Of a stretch of 64,000 bases of DNA, positions 45,699 to 55,526 are shown one piece after another. This DNA comes from Sphingomonas sp. Leaf20 (lineage in GTDB: Bacteria; Pseudomonadota; Alphaproteobacteria; Sphingomonadales; Sphingomonadaceae). The stretch spans positions 31,015-95,014 of the forward strand of contig NZ_LMKN01000011.1 of NCBI RefSeq assembly GCF_001421535.1. Reading direction: 5' to 3'. The notes under the pieces are model-generated. The model saw only the letters and a program-made list of their open reading frames with translations. It ran no database searches and was not told the DNA's origin. Position 1 is the first letter of the stretch, and each line of letters begins with the position of its first letter. The translations under genes and the position numbers were made by a program.

Positions 45699-48287
45699 TC
45701 AATATTTGAAGCTTGCCTGCAGCAGGACTTCCCGGCCGCGCGCCACGACTCCGCGCTGCTCGCCCTGCGTGAGTGGAATGCTAGTGCCGCCGGTGCGATC
45801 ACCCGCAAACAGCAGATAGTACTTGTTCGTCAGATTGCGACCAATCAGTGACATCTGCCACCGGCCGTCGGTCGGCCCGACGCGGGCGCTCGCGTTGAAC
45901 CGCCAGAAGTCGTTCTGCTTGGAGGCGGGCGCAAAGGAGTCGCTCGCGAAGTATGCGGAGTTATAGAAGGTATCGCCGGTCACCCCGACTTCGAAATCAT
46001 TGCTGGCCGGGATGGTCAGCTCGAAGCCTGCATTGCCGGTCAGGTCGGGCGAACGCGCTGGGGCTCGGCCGTCGAGCACCTGTTGCAGGATTGGCGTCCC
46101 TGCCGCGGTCAAAGTCCGCGTACCCGTCGCGTTGGTCACAAACGAACATCCGGACGGTGCAGCGGCGGTAACCGCAACGGCCGCTGGAATCGTGTAGCCG
46201 TAGCACTGGCCGGTGTAATCGCGGAACCGGTTGTGCACGTATGCAACCGCGGCATGCAGTCGCAGCATCCGTGTGGCGTCGAAATTGGCCTCAAGCTCGC
46301 CACCACGCTGGCGTACCTGTCCGGCGTTGCTGATCTGGAATCGTATCGTGCTGGCGTCGTATTGCGTGACCTGCAGATTGCTAAAGTTGTATGCGAAGGC
46401 TGATGCAGTCAGTCGCAGCCGCCGGTCAAACAGCTCACCCTTGGCGCCCGCCTCAAAGCCTTTCACTGTTTCCGAATCGAAGTCGATGTCGGCGAGCGTC
46501 GTGTTGGTCTGGATCGGGCTGGTGATCCCGAACCCGCCCGATTTGAAACCGGTCTTGTAGGCGATGTACAGCGTCGAATTGGCCACCGGATGGTAGGACA
46601 ACGTCGCCTCGGGCGAAATGTTGTCATCCTTGAAGGTCCCGGCGAGGATACCGGGAGTCTGGTCGGTCGAACTTGCGAACACGGTTGCGGCAGTATTAAA
46701 CCGGCCTAGCGCCGAGTTTATGCCATAAAGGTTCTGGTTCCGCGTCTTCTTCTTCTCCGACGTGTAACGTGCGCCTGCGGCAAGTTCGAGCTTAGGCACA
46801 ATCAGCCAAGTTGCCTGGCCGAACACCGAATAGGTGCGGCCGGTCAGGTACGCGTCCTTCTCGTACGTCTCGATCCTATCGTTGAGCGGATTGTAGCTGA
46901 TGTCGGCGCGAAAATTGGTGTCGTTGTACAGTTCGTCGCGGGTGTCGCCGTAATACGCGCCGACGAGGAAGTTGACCGGCCCGTCAAGCTTGGTCAGCAA
47001 GCGGAATTCCTGGCTAAAGCTAGCGTAGCTGGTGTCTTCGTACGTGGTCAGCGCGTTGTCGACGGTGTGCGTCAGGCCCGATACGCTGCGATACCGGTTG
47101 TAGATTCGGCCGGTCAGTGACGACAGGTTGAAGTCGTCGGTATCGTATTTAAGCACCAGCGACGCCGTGTACGCCTTATTCAGCCCGCGCGAGCGGTTGT
47201 CACCATCTAGCGCGGGAATGCGGTTGGCGATCGCGGGGACGATGTTGCTGAAGCTGGTCTGGTTGTCGGCGCGGCAATCGCCGAACGGATCGGCGACCCC
47301 GAACGACCGTGGCCGGTCGCCCGTGCACGGACCGATATTCTGTGAGAACGAGCCGCCGCCCTGATCATGCGCGATCAGCCCGAACAGTTTTGCGCTTGCC
47401 GAAAATGCACTGGTCGGATTGTACTCGAGCGTCACGCGACCCATCGTCTCGTCGTCCCCGACCCTGCGACCCGGTGCGCCGGGTAGCGTTCCGGTCGACG
47501 CGGGCAGTGCGGCCGGAAAGAACGGGTTCGGCGCGACTTGCGCGTTGTTGTAGAGCCAGCCCTTCGCATCACGGTGCTTGATCGCCACGCGGCCGCCAAG
47601 TGTCTCGGTGATCGGGCCGGAGACATGCGCTTCGCCCGACACTTCGTCGGCGACGAATTCATAACCGACGCGTCCGCCGACCTCGAAGCGATCGGTCGGT
47701 CCTGCGGTGGTGATCGAGATGACGCCGGCCGGGCTGTTCTTACCAAAGAACAGCGCCTGCGGGCCCTTCAGCACTTCGACCTGCTGGATGTCAAAGAATC
47801 CGAGTGTCGCAACGCGCCCGGAGGACGACTGGATGCCGTCGATCGCAACCGAGACGGGCTGTTCATACCCAACCTGCGTCGGCGGCGAGCTGATCCCGCG
47901 GATCGCGATCGAACCGCCACCGATCGTGCGATAATTGCTGACGATCACGGTTGGGGTTAGTTCGCCGATCTTGGTAAGGTCGGTGGCGTTGTATTTGTTG
48001 ATTTCTGCGGCCGACAGCACGGACACGGCGACGGGCACGTCGAGCAACCCTTCCTTCCGGAGACGCGCGGTGACAACGATGTCTGCGTCGCTGGCGACCG
48101 GGGCGGCATCCGTGGCCTGCTCAAGCGGCGTGGGGTTGCCTGGCGGGACGGCGACTGAAGCGGCGGGGGGGACCGGCGTGCCCTGGGCGGGTGCGAGCTG
48201 CGCGAGCGCGGTCCCCGCTATCAATGCTGAAGAACAGACGGCGGCAAGCGCGCCGATCCGGACCGAACGATATGAACGCACCTTCAT
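45699..48287 (-). CDS. TonB-dependent receptor of the catabolic cluster
   Basis: An 862-aa outer-membrane receptor with a signal ending at ALAQ, a Pro/Ala linker, DIVVTARLRKEGLLDVPVAVSVL (plug start), QQVEVLKGPQALFFGKNSPAGVI (plug signature) and a barrel ending in FKY. It has the FecA/steroid-type layout often linked to hydrophobic substrates in sphingomonads. GGAGGAGG precedes the ATG. The palindrome GTCAAC-N6-GTTGAC lies 137 bp upstream, tying it to the TetR gene at 58550. Confidence 0.92.
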   Translation of the reverse strand: MKVRSYRSVRIGALAAVCSSALIAGTALAQLAPAQGTPVPPAASVAVPPGNPTPLEQATDAAPVASDADIVVTARLRKEGLLDVPVAVSVLSAAEINKYNATDLTKIGELTPTVIVSNYRTIGGGSIAIRGISSPPTQVGYEQPVSVAIDGIQSSSGRVATLGFFDIQQVEVLKGPQALFFGKNSPAGVISITTAGPTDRFEVGGRVGYEFVADEVSGEAHVSGPITETLGGRVAIKHRDAKGWLYNNAQVAPNPFFPAALPASTGTLPGAPGRRVGDDETMGRVTLEYNPTSAFSASAKLFGLIAHDQGGGSFSQNIGPCTGDRPRSFGVADPFGDCRADNQTSFSNIVPAIANRIPALDGDNRSRGLNKAYTASLVLKYDTDDFNLSSLTGRIYNRYRSVSGLTHTVDNALTTYEDTSYASFSQEFRLLTKLDGPVNFLVGAYYGDTRDELYNDTNFRADISYNPLNDRIETYEKDAYLTGRTYSVFGQATWLIVPKLELAAGARYTSEKKKTRNQNLYGINSALGRFNTAATVFASSTDQTPGILAGTFKDDNISPEATLSYHPVANSTLYIAYKTGFKSGGFGITSPIQTNTTLADIDFDSETVKGFEAGAKGELFDRRLRLTASAFAYNFSNLQVTQYDASTIRFQISNAGQVRQRGGELEANFDATRMLRLHAAVAYVHNRFRDYTGQCYGYTIPAAVAVTAAAPSGCSFVTNATGTRTLTAAGTPILQQVLDGRAPARSPDLTGNAGFELTIPASNDFEVGVTGDTFYNSAYFASDSFAPASKQNDFWRFNASARVGPTDGRWQMSLIGRNLTNKYYLLFAGDRTGGTSIPLTQGEQRGVVARGREVLLQASFKY

Positions 48288-48610
48288 GCCATCCTCCTCC
48301 TGTGTCGCGGTATGATTATCCGGCCGACCTCCAGTTTTGGATGGTCTGCCGAAGCCGCTGTGGTGGTCGGTGAGGGAAACTCCCCCCCGACATGTCGAAA
48401 GCTAGGCGCGCCTTCCGTCGACTGTCAACAGAAACGTTGACAATAACTTGGGTGATCGGTTGGAGGCGTAATTACGCAACATCAAACAGGTCGTGCTGAC
48501 AAACAGAAGCGCGCGTTACACTTTTTCAGCGGCTCGTTCTGCCTTCCGAGGAGTAGGGGACAGAGCAGTTAATCCACGCACGCGTTGACGATATCTGCAA
48601 CCCAAGCGGC
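48288..48610. other. promoter region of the TonB receptor
   Basis: A 323-bp gap after the cyclase gene. It holds the operator at 48424-48441. No gene is seen. Confidence 0.55.
48424..48441. promoter_or_regulatory. TetR-type operator site 1, GTCAAC-N6-GTTGAC
   Basis: GTCAAC agaaac GTTGAC: perfect 6-base arms, 6-base spacer, upstream of the TonB receptor. The same arms and spacing occur at 57542 and 58481. Confidence 0.75.
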
Positions 48611-49402
48611 TCAGGAATCGAGTATCGCCACCGCGCGTGTCCATCCGCCCGATGCCGCACGAATCTTTACGGGGAAGCAGGCGATCGTGAACCCGGTTGC
48701 CGGCAGGCTCTCCAAGTTGTGCAATTTCTCGATATGGCAGTAGCCGATGTCGCGCCCGGCCTTGTGACCCTCCCAGATCAGTCCTGCGTCACCGCTCTTC
48801 GCATATTCAGCCGCGGTATGGACGAACGGCGCGTCCCAACTCCAGCCGTCGGTGCCGGTCACGCGCACGCCGCGCTCCGTCAGGTACAGCGTCGCGTCGC
48901 GTCCCATGCCACAGCCCGAAGCGACATAATCGTCGTATCCGAACCGGTCGCCCGCGCTGGTGTTGACGACGACGATCTCCAGCGGGGACAGCGTATGTCC
49001 GATCCGCGCCAGTTCCGCCTCGACGTCCTCAGCGGTCGCAACGTAGCCGTCGGAGAAATGCCGAAAGTCGAGTTTGACGCCGGGCTGGAAGCACCAATCG
49101 AGCGGTACCTCGTCGATCGTGATCGCGCGCTTGCCGCCATCTCCAATCTTGGCATCCATGGTGGACGCATAGTGATACGGCGCATCGAGGTGCGTTCCAT
49201 TGTGCGTGGTGAGCGCAACGCGTTCGATTGCCCAGGCCTCGCCGTCGGGAAGGTCGTTTGCTGCCAAACCCGGAAAAAAGCCGAGCAACCCCGGGACCGA
49301 CGCCTTGTGATCGATGTATTCTATACTCGGGCCGTAGCCGGGCGGATCGGAGATCACGTCGTTTTCGAGGAACACCGATAGGTCGATGATCGTGCGTGCC
49401 AT
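48611..49402 (-). CDS. cyclase-family (kynurenine-formamidase-like) metal hydrolase
   Basis: A 263-aa protein with the family metal motif HNGTHLDAPYHY and a later Glu/His-containing segment (YCHIEKLHN). This fold hydrolyses amides, lactones or esters and includes some C-C hydrolases. In this cluster a ring-opening or lactone/ester hydrolysis step is the natural guess. It follows the BKACE gene by 2 bp. Confidence 0.85.
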   Translation of the reverse strand: MARTIIDLSVFLENDVISDPPGYGPSIEYIDHKASVPGLLGFFPGLAANDLPDGEAWAIERVALTTHNGTHLDAPYHYASTMDAKIGDGGKRAITIDEVPLDWCFQPGVKLDFRHFSDGYVATAEDVEAELARIGHTLSPLEIVVVNTSAGDRFGYDDYVASGCGMGRDATLYLTERGVRVTGTDGWSWDAPFVHTAAEYAKSGDAGLIWEGHKAGRDIGYCHIEKLHNLESLPATGFTIACFPVKIRAASGGWTRAVAILDS

Positions 49403-49404
49403 GC

Positions 49405-50331
49405 TCAGAACTCCACCCGGTCGCCACCCTTGAGGCCGAGCATCGCGCGCGCCTCGCTCGGCGTGGCAGGTTCATGCCCCATCTCGTGCAGAATGCGGAC
49501 GATCTTCGCTACCTGCTGCGCGTTCGAGACCGCCAGTTCGCCGCGTTCAATGAAGAGGCTGTCCTCCAGCCCGACGCGGACATGCCCACCCATCAGCGCG
49601 GCCTGGGTCAGGAACGGCATCTGGTGCCTGCCCGCCGCCAGCACCGACCATTGATACGAGTCGCGCCCAAACAGCCGGTCCGCAGTCGCCTTCATGAACA
49701 TCAGATTTTCGAGATCGGGACCTATCCCGCCCAGAATGCCGAAGATCATCTGGATGAAGAACGGCGGCTCGACGATCCCCGCAGCGACGAAATGCGCGAG
49801 GTTGTAGAGGTGGCCGACGTCGTAGCATTCATGCTCGAACTTGGTGCCGCCCTCGCGCATCGTCGTAATGATCCGGTCGATGTCGCGGAAGGTGTTGCGG
49901 AAGATATAGTCGTCGGAGTTGAGGACATAGTCCTTTTCCCACGCGTGCTTCCAGTCGGTGATCCGCCGCCCCGCGCCGTGGAACGCGAAGTTGATGCTGC
50001 CCATGTTGAGCGAGCACATCTCCGGCTTGAAGCGCGTCGCCGCCGCCAGCCGATCGTCGAGCGGCATCGTCGCCGAGCCACCCGTGGTCAGGTTGACGAC
50101 CGCATCGGTACGCTGGCGGATCACCGGCAGGAATTGCGCGTAGACGTCCGGATTGCCGGTCGGCTGTCCCGTCTCGGGCACGCGCGCATGGAGATGCAGG
50201 ATCGCAGCGCCCGCCTCTGCGGCAGCTATCGCCTGGTTGGCGATTTCCTCGGGCGTGATCGGCAGCGCGTCCGACATGCTCGGCGTATGCGCGCCGCCCG
50301 TCACCGCGCACGTGATGATGATCTTGGCCAT
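49405..50331 (-). CDS. beta-keto acid cleavage enzyme (BKACE, DUF849)
   Basis: A 308-aa zinc enzyme of the 3-keto-5-aminohexanoate-cleavage family. These convert a beta-keto acid plus acetyl-CoA to acetoacetate and a new acyl-CoA. Visible: IIITCAVTGG at the N terminus, zinc ligands HLHAR, and GHVRVGLEDSLF near the end. The start at 50331 gives a 1-bp gap to the preceding gene. Presence of BKACE suggests that a beta-keto acid is one of the pathway intermediates. Confidence 0.88.
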   Translation of the reverse strand: MAKIIITCAVTGGAHTPSMSDALPITPEEIANQAIAAAEAGAAILHLHARVPETGQPTGNPDVYAQFLPVIRQRTDAVVNLTTGGSATMPLDDRLAAATRFKPEMCSLNMGSINFAFHGAGRRITDWKHAWEKDYVLNSDDYIFRNTFRDIDRIITTMREGGTKFEHECYDVGHLYNLAHFVAAGIVEPPFFIQMIFGILGGIGPDLENLMFMKATADRLFGRDSYQWSVLAAGRHQMPFLTQAALMGGHVRVGLEDSLFIERGELAVSNAQQVAKIVRILHEMGHEPATPSEARAMLGLKGGDRVEF

Positions 50332-50332
50332 G

Positions 50333-51139
50333 TTACCCCTTCCGCTCGCGTTGCAGGGCGAGCAGATGACGATGGAGCCCGAGCCGGTCGCCGGATACCT
50401 GCGCGCGTGAAACCGTGCCGTCGGCCACGTCGATAATCGCCGCCAGTCTGAGGATGACCGGTTCTCCGACCAATGCCCGGTCGATGTCGACGAACCCGCC
50501 CGCATAGCGTCCGTGGCTTTCGACATGCGCGGCCGCGCGGGGGCCGGCGGTGAACATGTGGGAGATCGTCAGCGTATCGATCTCGACCAACGCTGCAAAG
50601 TCCGGTCCGTCGACTAGCACGGGCTCGACTGCGGCAGCCCTTAACATTCCAGGCAACCAATCGCGCACAATCGCCTCGGTTGCGGGATCGGGCGGCAGTA
50701 CCGGCTGATCCCACGGCGCGAGGGCAGGGGCGGCAACCGCGTCGGGCAGGCCGCTCTTCAACTGACGCTTGCGGGCGAAGTAATCCTCCTCCGCCCAGCC
50801 ATGCGACAACCGCTCGCCAGCTAGACGGAATACCGTGATCCCGCGCCATGCTGCGACGCGACCGTCGTCGCGCACCGATGCGCCGTGCTCGGTAAAGCGC
50901 ATCGCCACACCGTCGACGCCGAGGATCGTGTCGTGGACCGTTACCGTCAGTCCCGGAAACTGATCGAGTTGTGCCGCGGTCGCGGGAAGATACTGGTCGT
51001 CGCGCCCGTCGAACACGTGTCCACCGATCGACAGCTTATAGGCCGGGTCCATCACCCATTCGACAGCTTGCGGATCGTGCGAGGTCAAAAAATCGACTGC
51101 GAACCCGCGTAATGCGCGTGCCTGGGGGGACAACGTCAT
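50333..51139 (-). CDS. two-lobed NTF2/SnoaL-like protein
   Basis: About 268 aa. The N-terminal half (AVDFLTSHDPQAVEWVMDPAYKLSIGG to HGWAEEDYFARKRQL) is a SnoaL/NTF2-like cone fold. The C-terminal half seems to repeat it in diverged form (DIDRALVGEPVILRLAAIIDVADG). Such folds act as isomerases, cyclases or dehydratases on polyketide- and steroid-like substrates. The start overlaps the acyl-CoA ligase stop (ATGA). Confidence 0.7.
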   Translation of the reverse strand: MTLSPQARALRGFAVDFLTSHDPQAVEWVMDPAYKLSIGGHVFDGRDDQYLPATAAQLDQFPGLTVTVHDTILGVDGVAMRFTEHGASVRDDGRVAAWRGITVFRLAGERLSHGWAEEDYFARKRQLKSGLPDAVAAPALAPWDQPVLPPDPATEAIVRDWLPGMLRAAAVEPVLVDGPDFAALVEIDTLTISHMFTAGPRAAAHVESHGRYAGGFVDIDRALVGEPVILRLAAIIDVADGTVSRAQVSGDRLGLHRHLLALQRERKG

Positions 51140-52656
51140 GCCACAATTTCCGACCGCGCGCGGTCGAGCGTGCGCAGATCCTTTTTCAGTATTTTCCCGG
51201 ACGCGTTCTGCGGCAGTGCACCGACGAAGCGAACCGAGGTCGGGCATTTGTAATGCGCCAGATGCTCGCGCGTGTAGGCGATCATCGCCGCCTCGTCCGG
51301 GTCTGCACCGATCCGCGGCACCACGTACGCCCTCGGGGTCTCGCCCCATTTTGCGTGCGGCACGCCGATCACAGCGACCTGGCCGACATCCGGATGCGCG
51401 CCAAGGACGTTCTCGATCTCGGTCGGATAAACGTTCTCTCCACCTGACACGATCATGTCCTTGTAGCGATCGTGGATGAAGACGAACCCTTCGCCGTCGC
51501 AATAGGCGGCATCGCCGGTCCTGAGCCAGCCATCGGGCGTGACGGCCGCAGCCGTCTCGGCGGGTTTCCGCCAATAGCCGATCATCACCATCCCCGACCG
51601 GATCCGGACCTCGCCGACCTCGCCGGGTGCGACGCGCACCTCGGTGTCCGGATCAACCAGTTGCAACTCGACCCACGGCAAGGGCCGGCCGCACGATCGC
51701 AACCGCTCGGGCGTCGGGCCATCGGGATCATGCTCGTGCGGCGGCAGGCTTATGACGGTCCCGGCGGTCTCGGTCGCGCCATAGGCATGGCTGAACTCGC
51801 AGCCGAACAGCGCGATCGCGCGGCGCAGCAACGGTTCGCCGATCGGGGCCGCACCGTAGAGAATGCGTTGCAGTCCCTGCGGCGCAATGCCGCCTGTGTC
51901 GACATGGTCGACCAGCCTTTGCACCACGGTCGGGACGAAGAATGTGTGCGTCACCCCGTGCCGGTCGATCGTCGCCGCCACACTGGCCGGGTCGAGCTTT
52001 TCGAGCAGCACGGTATGCCCGCCCTGACTGAGCGCCATCATGCCGTAGCCGATCCCGCCGATATGGAAGAGCGGCATCGCCACCAGATTGACGCTGTCAG
52101 CGGTGAACGCCCATACCTCGCGTGCCATCCGCTCGACATAAGACAGGTTGGTCTGGCTGATCAGTACGCCTTTCGGCACGCCCGTGGTCCCCGACGTATA
52201 GAGGAGCAGGGTAGCCGCATCGGGATCGACCATGATCTTCGGTGGCACATCGGACGCTGCGTCGCGCAACGCATCGAGCGCCGTCAGATCGATCGTCTCG
52301 ACCGCTACGCCGGTAAGGCGATCGGCCAGTACATCCTGCACCAGCACCAGCTGTGGTTCGCCATCCGCAATGATCGCCGCGATCTCGCCCGCCGCCAGTC
52401 GCCAGTTCAGCGGCATCATGATCGCTCCGATCTTCGCGCATGCGTAGGCAAGCTCGTAGAACACGCACGCCGCATGCGACAGCAGCGCCACCCGGCCCCC
52501 CGCACCCACGCCGCGCTCGCGCAGCACGTTGGCCAGCTGCGTACTGCGTCGATCGATATCCGCGAACGTCAGCAGCTCGTCGTCAAACGCGAGGCACTTC
52601 GCGTCCGGTGTCTCGGCCGCGAAATGCTGCATCAGCGTCAGCAGGGTCGGTTGCAT
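51136..52656 (-). CDS. AMP-dependent acyl-CoA synthetase/ligase
   Basis: A 506-aa ANL-superfamily enzyme: P-loop LLYTSGTTGVPKG, YGATETAG, GWLRTGD, GGENVYPTEIE and the terminal NASGKILKKDLR with the catalytic lysine. It activates a carboxylic acid to its CoA thioester, giving entry to the beta-oxidation enzymes next door. The start at 52656 is 10 bp after the dehydrogenase stop; a longer frame upstream overlaps that gene. Confidence 0.92.
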   Translation of the reverse strand: MQPTLLTLMQHFAAETPDAKCLAFDDELLTFADIDRRSTQLANVLRERGVGAGGRVALLSHAACVFYELAYACAKIGAIMMPLNWRLAAGEIAAIIADGEPQLVLVQDVLADRLTGVAVETIDLTALDALRDAASDVPPKIMVDPDAATLLLYTSGTTGVPKGVLISQTNLSYVERMAREVWAFTADSVNLVAMPLFHIGGIGYGMMALSQGGHTVLLEKLDPASVAATIDRHGVTHTFFVPTVVQRLVDHVDTGGIAPQGLQRILYGAAPIGEPLLRRAIALFGCEFSHAYGATETAGTVISLPPHEHDPDGPTPERLRSCGRPLPWVELQLVDPDTEVRVAPGEVGEVRIRSGMVMIGYWRKPAETAAAVTPDGWLRTGDAAYCDGEGFVFIHDRYKDMIVSGGENVYPTEIENVLGAHPDVGQVAVIGVPHAKWGETPRAYVVPRIGADPDEAAMIAYTREHLAHYKCPTSVRFVGALPQNASGKILKKDLRTLDRARSEIVA

Positions 52657-52666
52657 CGTTCGCTCC

Positions 52667-53848
52667 TCAGTAGCTTTTCGGCAGGCCAAGGCTGTGTTGC
52701 GCAACGTGGTTCAGGATCATCTCGCGACTGACGGGCGCGGTCTTGTGCAACCGGGCGATGAACCACAGGTCGGCAAGCCCGTACTCGTAGCTCAGCCCAT
52801 TGCCGCCATGCGTCTGGATCGCCTGGTCGAGTGCCTTCAGCGACGCCTCGGCGCCGGCGAACTTTGCCATGTTCGCGGCTTCGGCAGCATCCTCGCCCTG
52901 GTCGTACAGCTGCGCTGCACGCGCATTCAGCAGACGCGCCGCCTGGACGTTGATATACGCCTCGGCGAGGGGGTGCGCGACGCCCTGGTGCTGGCCGATC
53001 GGTGTCTTCCACACGCTGCGATCGCGCGCGTACTGCGCCGCCTTGTCGAGCGCAAACCGCGAAATGCCGTTGTTGATCGCCGCTGCTGCTACCCGCTCAG
53101 GGTTCAGTCCGACGAACACCTGTTTCAGGCCCGCACCGCGCGTGCCGATCAGCATCGATGCGTCGAGCTGGATGTCGTCGTAAAAGGTCGTGAACTGCTT
53201 CTCGGGCGTCATCACCGCGGCATCGATCGGCTGGTAGCTGAGCCCCGGTGCGCTGGTCGGCAGCAGGAACAGCGACAGTGCTGAGCGCCCGTCGCCCGTC
53301 TCCATCTCCGGATCGCGGGCGACGATCATTACCGCGTCCGACACGTCGATTCCCGACGTCCAGTATTTAGAGCCGTTGAGGACGAACCCGTCGCCGTTGG
53401 ACACGATACCAGTCTTCACCTTGTGCGTGTTGGAGCCCGCATCCGGCTCGGTGATCGCGAAGCAGATCTTCTTGGTACCGTTGGCGATGCCCGGCAGCCA
53501 TTCGGCCTTCATCTCGGGCGAACCATGCGCAGCGATGATCGGCGCCGTGATCGAATTGATGACCAGCGAAAGCAACGGGCATCCCTGCGCAGCACACTCC
53601 TCGATCACGACGTTATAGTCGCCGATCCCGCCGCCGCTGCCGCCATGCTCTTCTGAGATGTGCACGCCGAGAAACCCGGCCTCGCCCAGCGCACGCCAGA
53701 GTTCGACCGGTTCTTCACCGCTCTTGACGCATTGCTGATAATATTTGCGGCCGAACTTGCCGACCAGCTTGGCGACGCTTTCGCGCAGTTCGCGGTGGTG
53801 ATCGGCGGTGTCGACTAGGGGGGAGAAGAACATTGGTTGAGCGGACAT
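52667..53848 (-). CDS. acyl-CoA dehydrogenase
   Basis: A 393-aa FAD enzyme that introduces an alpha,beta double bond in an acyl-CoA. Motifs: KICFAITEPDAGSN, WTSGIDVSD and QTHGGNGLSYEYGLADLWF at the FAD/CoA-binding C-terminal domain. It is part of the run of beta-oxidation genes read on the minus strand; the gap to the upstream dehydrogenase gene is 31 bp. Confidence 0.92.
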   Translation of the reverse strand: MSAQPMFFSPLVDTADHHRELRESVAKLVGKFGRKYYQQCVKSGEEPVELWRALGEAGFLGVHISEEHGGSGGGIGDYNVVIEECAAQGCPLLSLVINSITAPIIAAHGSPEMKAEWLPGIANGTKKICFAITEPDAGSNTHKVKTGIVSNGDGFVLNGSKYWTSGIDVSDAVMIVARDPEMETGDGRSALSLFLLPTSAPGLSYQPIDAAVMTPEKQFTTFYDDIQLDASMLIGTRGAGLKQVFVGLNPERVAAAAINNGISRFALDKAAQYARDRSVWKTPIGQHQGVAHPLAEAYINVQAARLLNARAAQLYDQGEDAAEAANMAKFAGAEASLKALDQAIQTHGGNGLSYEYGLADLWFIARLHKTAPVSREMILNHVAQHSLGLPKSY

Positions 53849-53879
53849 GCGGTGCGTTCCTTGTGGATCTTATGGAATG

Positions 53880-54725
53880 TCAGGCGGGCCAGTCGAAGAA
53901 ACCGTGCCCAGATTTTGCGCCGAGCCGGCCCTCGGCGACCATTTTCGCAAGCATAGCTGGCGGTGCGAAGCGTGGCCCGTGCGCTGCCTCCAGCGCGCGT
54001 GCGACCTCCAGCCGAACGTCGAGGCCGACGATATCGCTCAGCCGCAACGGGCCGACCGGGTGGCGATAGGCGAGCACTGCGGCGCGATCGATATCGTCCG
54101 CGCTGGCGACGCCGTCCTCGAGCATCCGTATCGCTTCCAGAGACGCCGCGAAGTCGAGCCGGCTGGTCGCGAACCCCGGTACGTCGCGCACCGTGATTGT
54201 CTCTTTGCCGATCGCCTTGCCGAATGTACGGGCCTGCGCGAGCGCGTCCGAAGAGGTGGCGGCGCCCTGCACGATCTCGAGAAGCTTGATTGACCAGACC
54301 GGATTGAAGAAATGCAGCCCGAGGAACGTCGACGGATCCCGTACGCTTTCCGCCAGCACGTCGATCGACATCGCGCTGGTGTTGGTGGCGAGTAACTGGG
54401 GGGACCTGGCGGACGCGCTAGAGAGGACGTCACGCTTGAGATCCAGCCGCTCGGGTACGGATTCGACGATCAGCGCCAGGCCTTCGGGAATCGCCTTCAT
54501 CGTCTCGACGCGAACGACGCGGGCGGCGGTAGCTTCGGCTGCATCGGCGTCCAACTTGCCACGCGACACTGCCCCCGCCAGCGTGGTCTCGACCGTTCGC
54601 GCCATAATCGCAGCGCGCGTCGCGTCTGGTTCGACGACGTGGACCCTTCGTCCGGCCAACGCTGCAACATAGGCGATACCCACGCCCATCGTGCCGCCGC
54701 CGATCACTGCGATATCGTCCGTCAC
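53880..54725 (-). CDS. 3-hydroxyacyl-CoA dehydrogenase
   Basis: A 281-aa NAD enzyme of the single-domain 3-hydroxybutyryl-CoA dehydrogenase type: IAVIGGGTMGVGIA (NAD site), TNTSAMSID and LGLHFFNPV with the catalytic His, then the helical C-terminal domain (DVPGFATSRL, SGHGFFDW). It performs the second oxidation of beta-oxidation. Confidence 0.92.
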   Translation of the reverse strand: MTDDIAVIGGGTMGVGIAYVAALAGRRVHVVEPDATRAAIMARTVETTLAGAVSRGKLDADAAEATAARVVRVETMKAIPEGLALIVESVPERLDLKRDVLSSASARSPQLLATNTSAMSIDVLAESVRDPSTFLGLHFFNPVWSIKLLEIVQGAATSSDALAQARTFGKAIGKETITVRDVPGFATSRLDFAASLEAIRMLEDGVASADDIDRAAVLAYRHPVGPLRLSDIVGLDVRLEVARALEAAHGPRFAPPAMLAKMVAEGRLGAKSGHGFFDWPA

Positions 54726-54767
54726 GTCACATCCTCTCTTCCGTTGCAGCGGATTTGCGATTGTGGG

Positions 54768-55526
54768 TCATTCGCCGAGCCAGACCGGCGCGCGTTTGTC
54801 CGCAAAGGCCCGCGCGCCCTCTTGTGCATCGGCGGAAGCGAGCACGGTCTCGACCATGTCGCGTTGCAGGTCCCACCGTCGATCAAGCGGCCAGTCGGGC
54901 GACGCGGCCATGATCTGCTTGCTCGCCATCACCGACAGCGGTGCGTTCGCGGCAATCTCGTTCGCCAGCGCCAGAGCGGCTTCCAGCGCACTACCGGGCA
55001 GCGCGAGCCGGTTAACCAAGCCCCAGCGGTGTGCAGTGGCGGCGTCCATTCGCGCGCCGGTCAGCGCATATTCGAGCGCGATCGCTGGCGGGATGCGCTC
55101 GCGTAGCCGCACCAGCCCGCCCGATCCCGCGACCAGCCCACGCGAGACCTCCGGCAACCCGAACATCGCGGTGTCGCCTGCGACGATCAGGTCGCACGCG
55201 AGCGCCAACTCGCACCCTCCCGCCAGCGCGTAGCCTTCGACGGCAGCGATCAATGGTTTTGCGGGCGGTTTTTCGGTGACGCCGGCAAACCCGCGACCTT
55301 CGAGTTCCGGTCGTTCGCCGTCTACGAACGCCTTCAGGTCCATTCCCGAACAGAAATTTCCGCCCATGCCGGTGACGATTCCAACGCGTAACGTCGGATC
55401 CGCATCCAGCACGTCGAGCGCCTCGGCCAGAGCGAGCGAAACGGCGCGGTTGACCGCGTTGCGCTGCGCCGGCCGATCGATCGTCATCACCAGCACCGCG
55501 GCGCGGCGTTCGACCACCACGCTCAT
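54768..55526 (-). CDS. enoyl-CoA hydratase
   Basis: A 252-aa crotonase-fold enzyme. The two catalytic acids are visible in AGGCELALACD and GLPEVSRGL, and the oxyanion-hole segment is in GNFCSGMDL. It hydrates the enoyl-CoA made by the dehydrogenase. Its ATG overlaps the monooxygenase stop (55523-55526), so the two are co-translated. Confidence 0.92.
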   Translation of the reverse strand: MSVVVERRAAVLVMTIDRPAQRNAVNRAVSLALAEALDVLDADPTLRVGIVTGMGGNFCSGMDLKAFVDGERPELEGRGFAGVTEKPPAKPLIAAVEGYALAGGCELALACDLIVAGDTAMFGLPEVSRGLVAGSGGLVRLRERIPPAIALEYALTGARMDAATAHRWGLVNRLALPGSALEAALALANEIAANAPLSVMASKQIMAASPDWPLDRRWDLQRDMVETVLASADAQEGARAFADKRAPVWLGE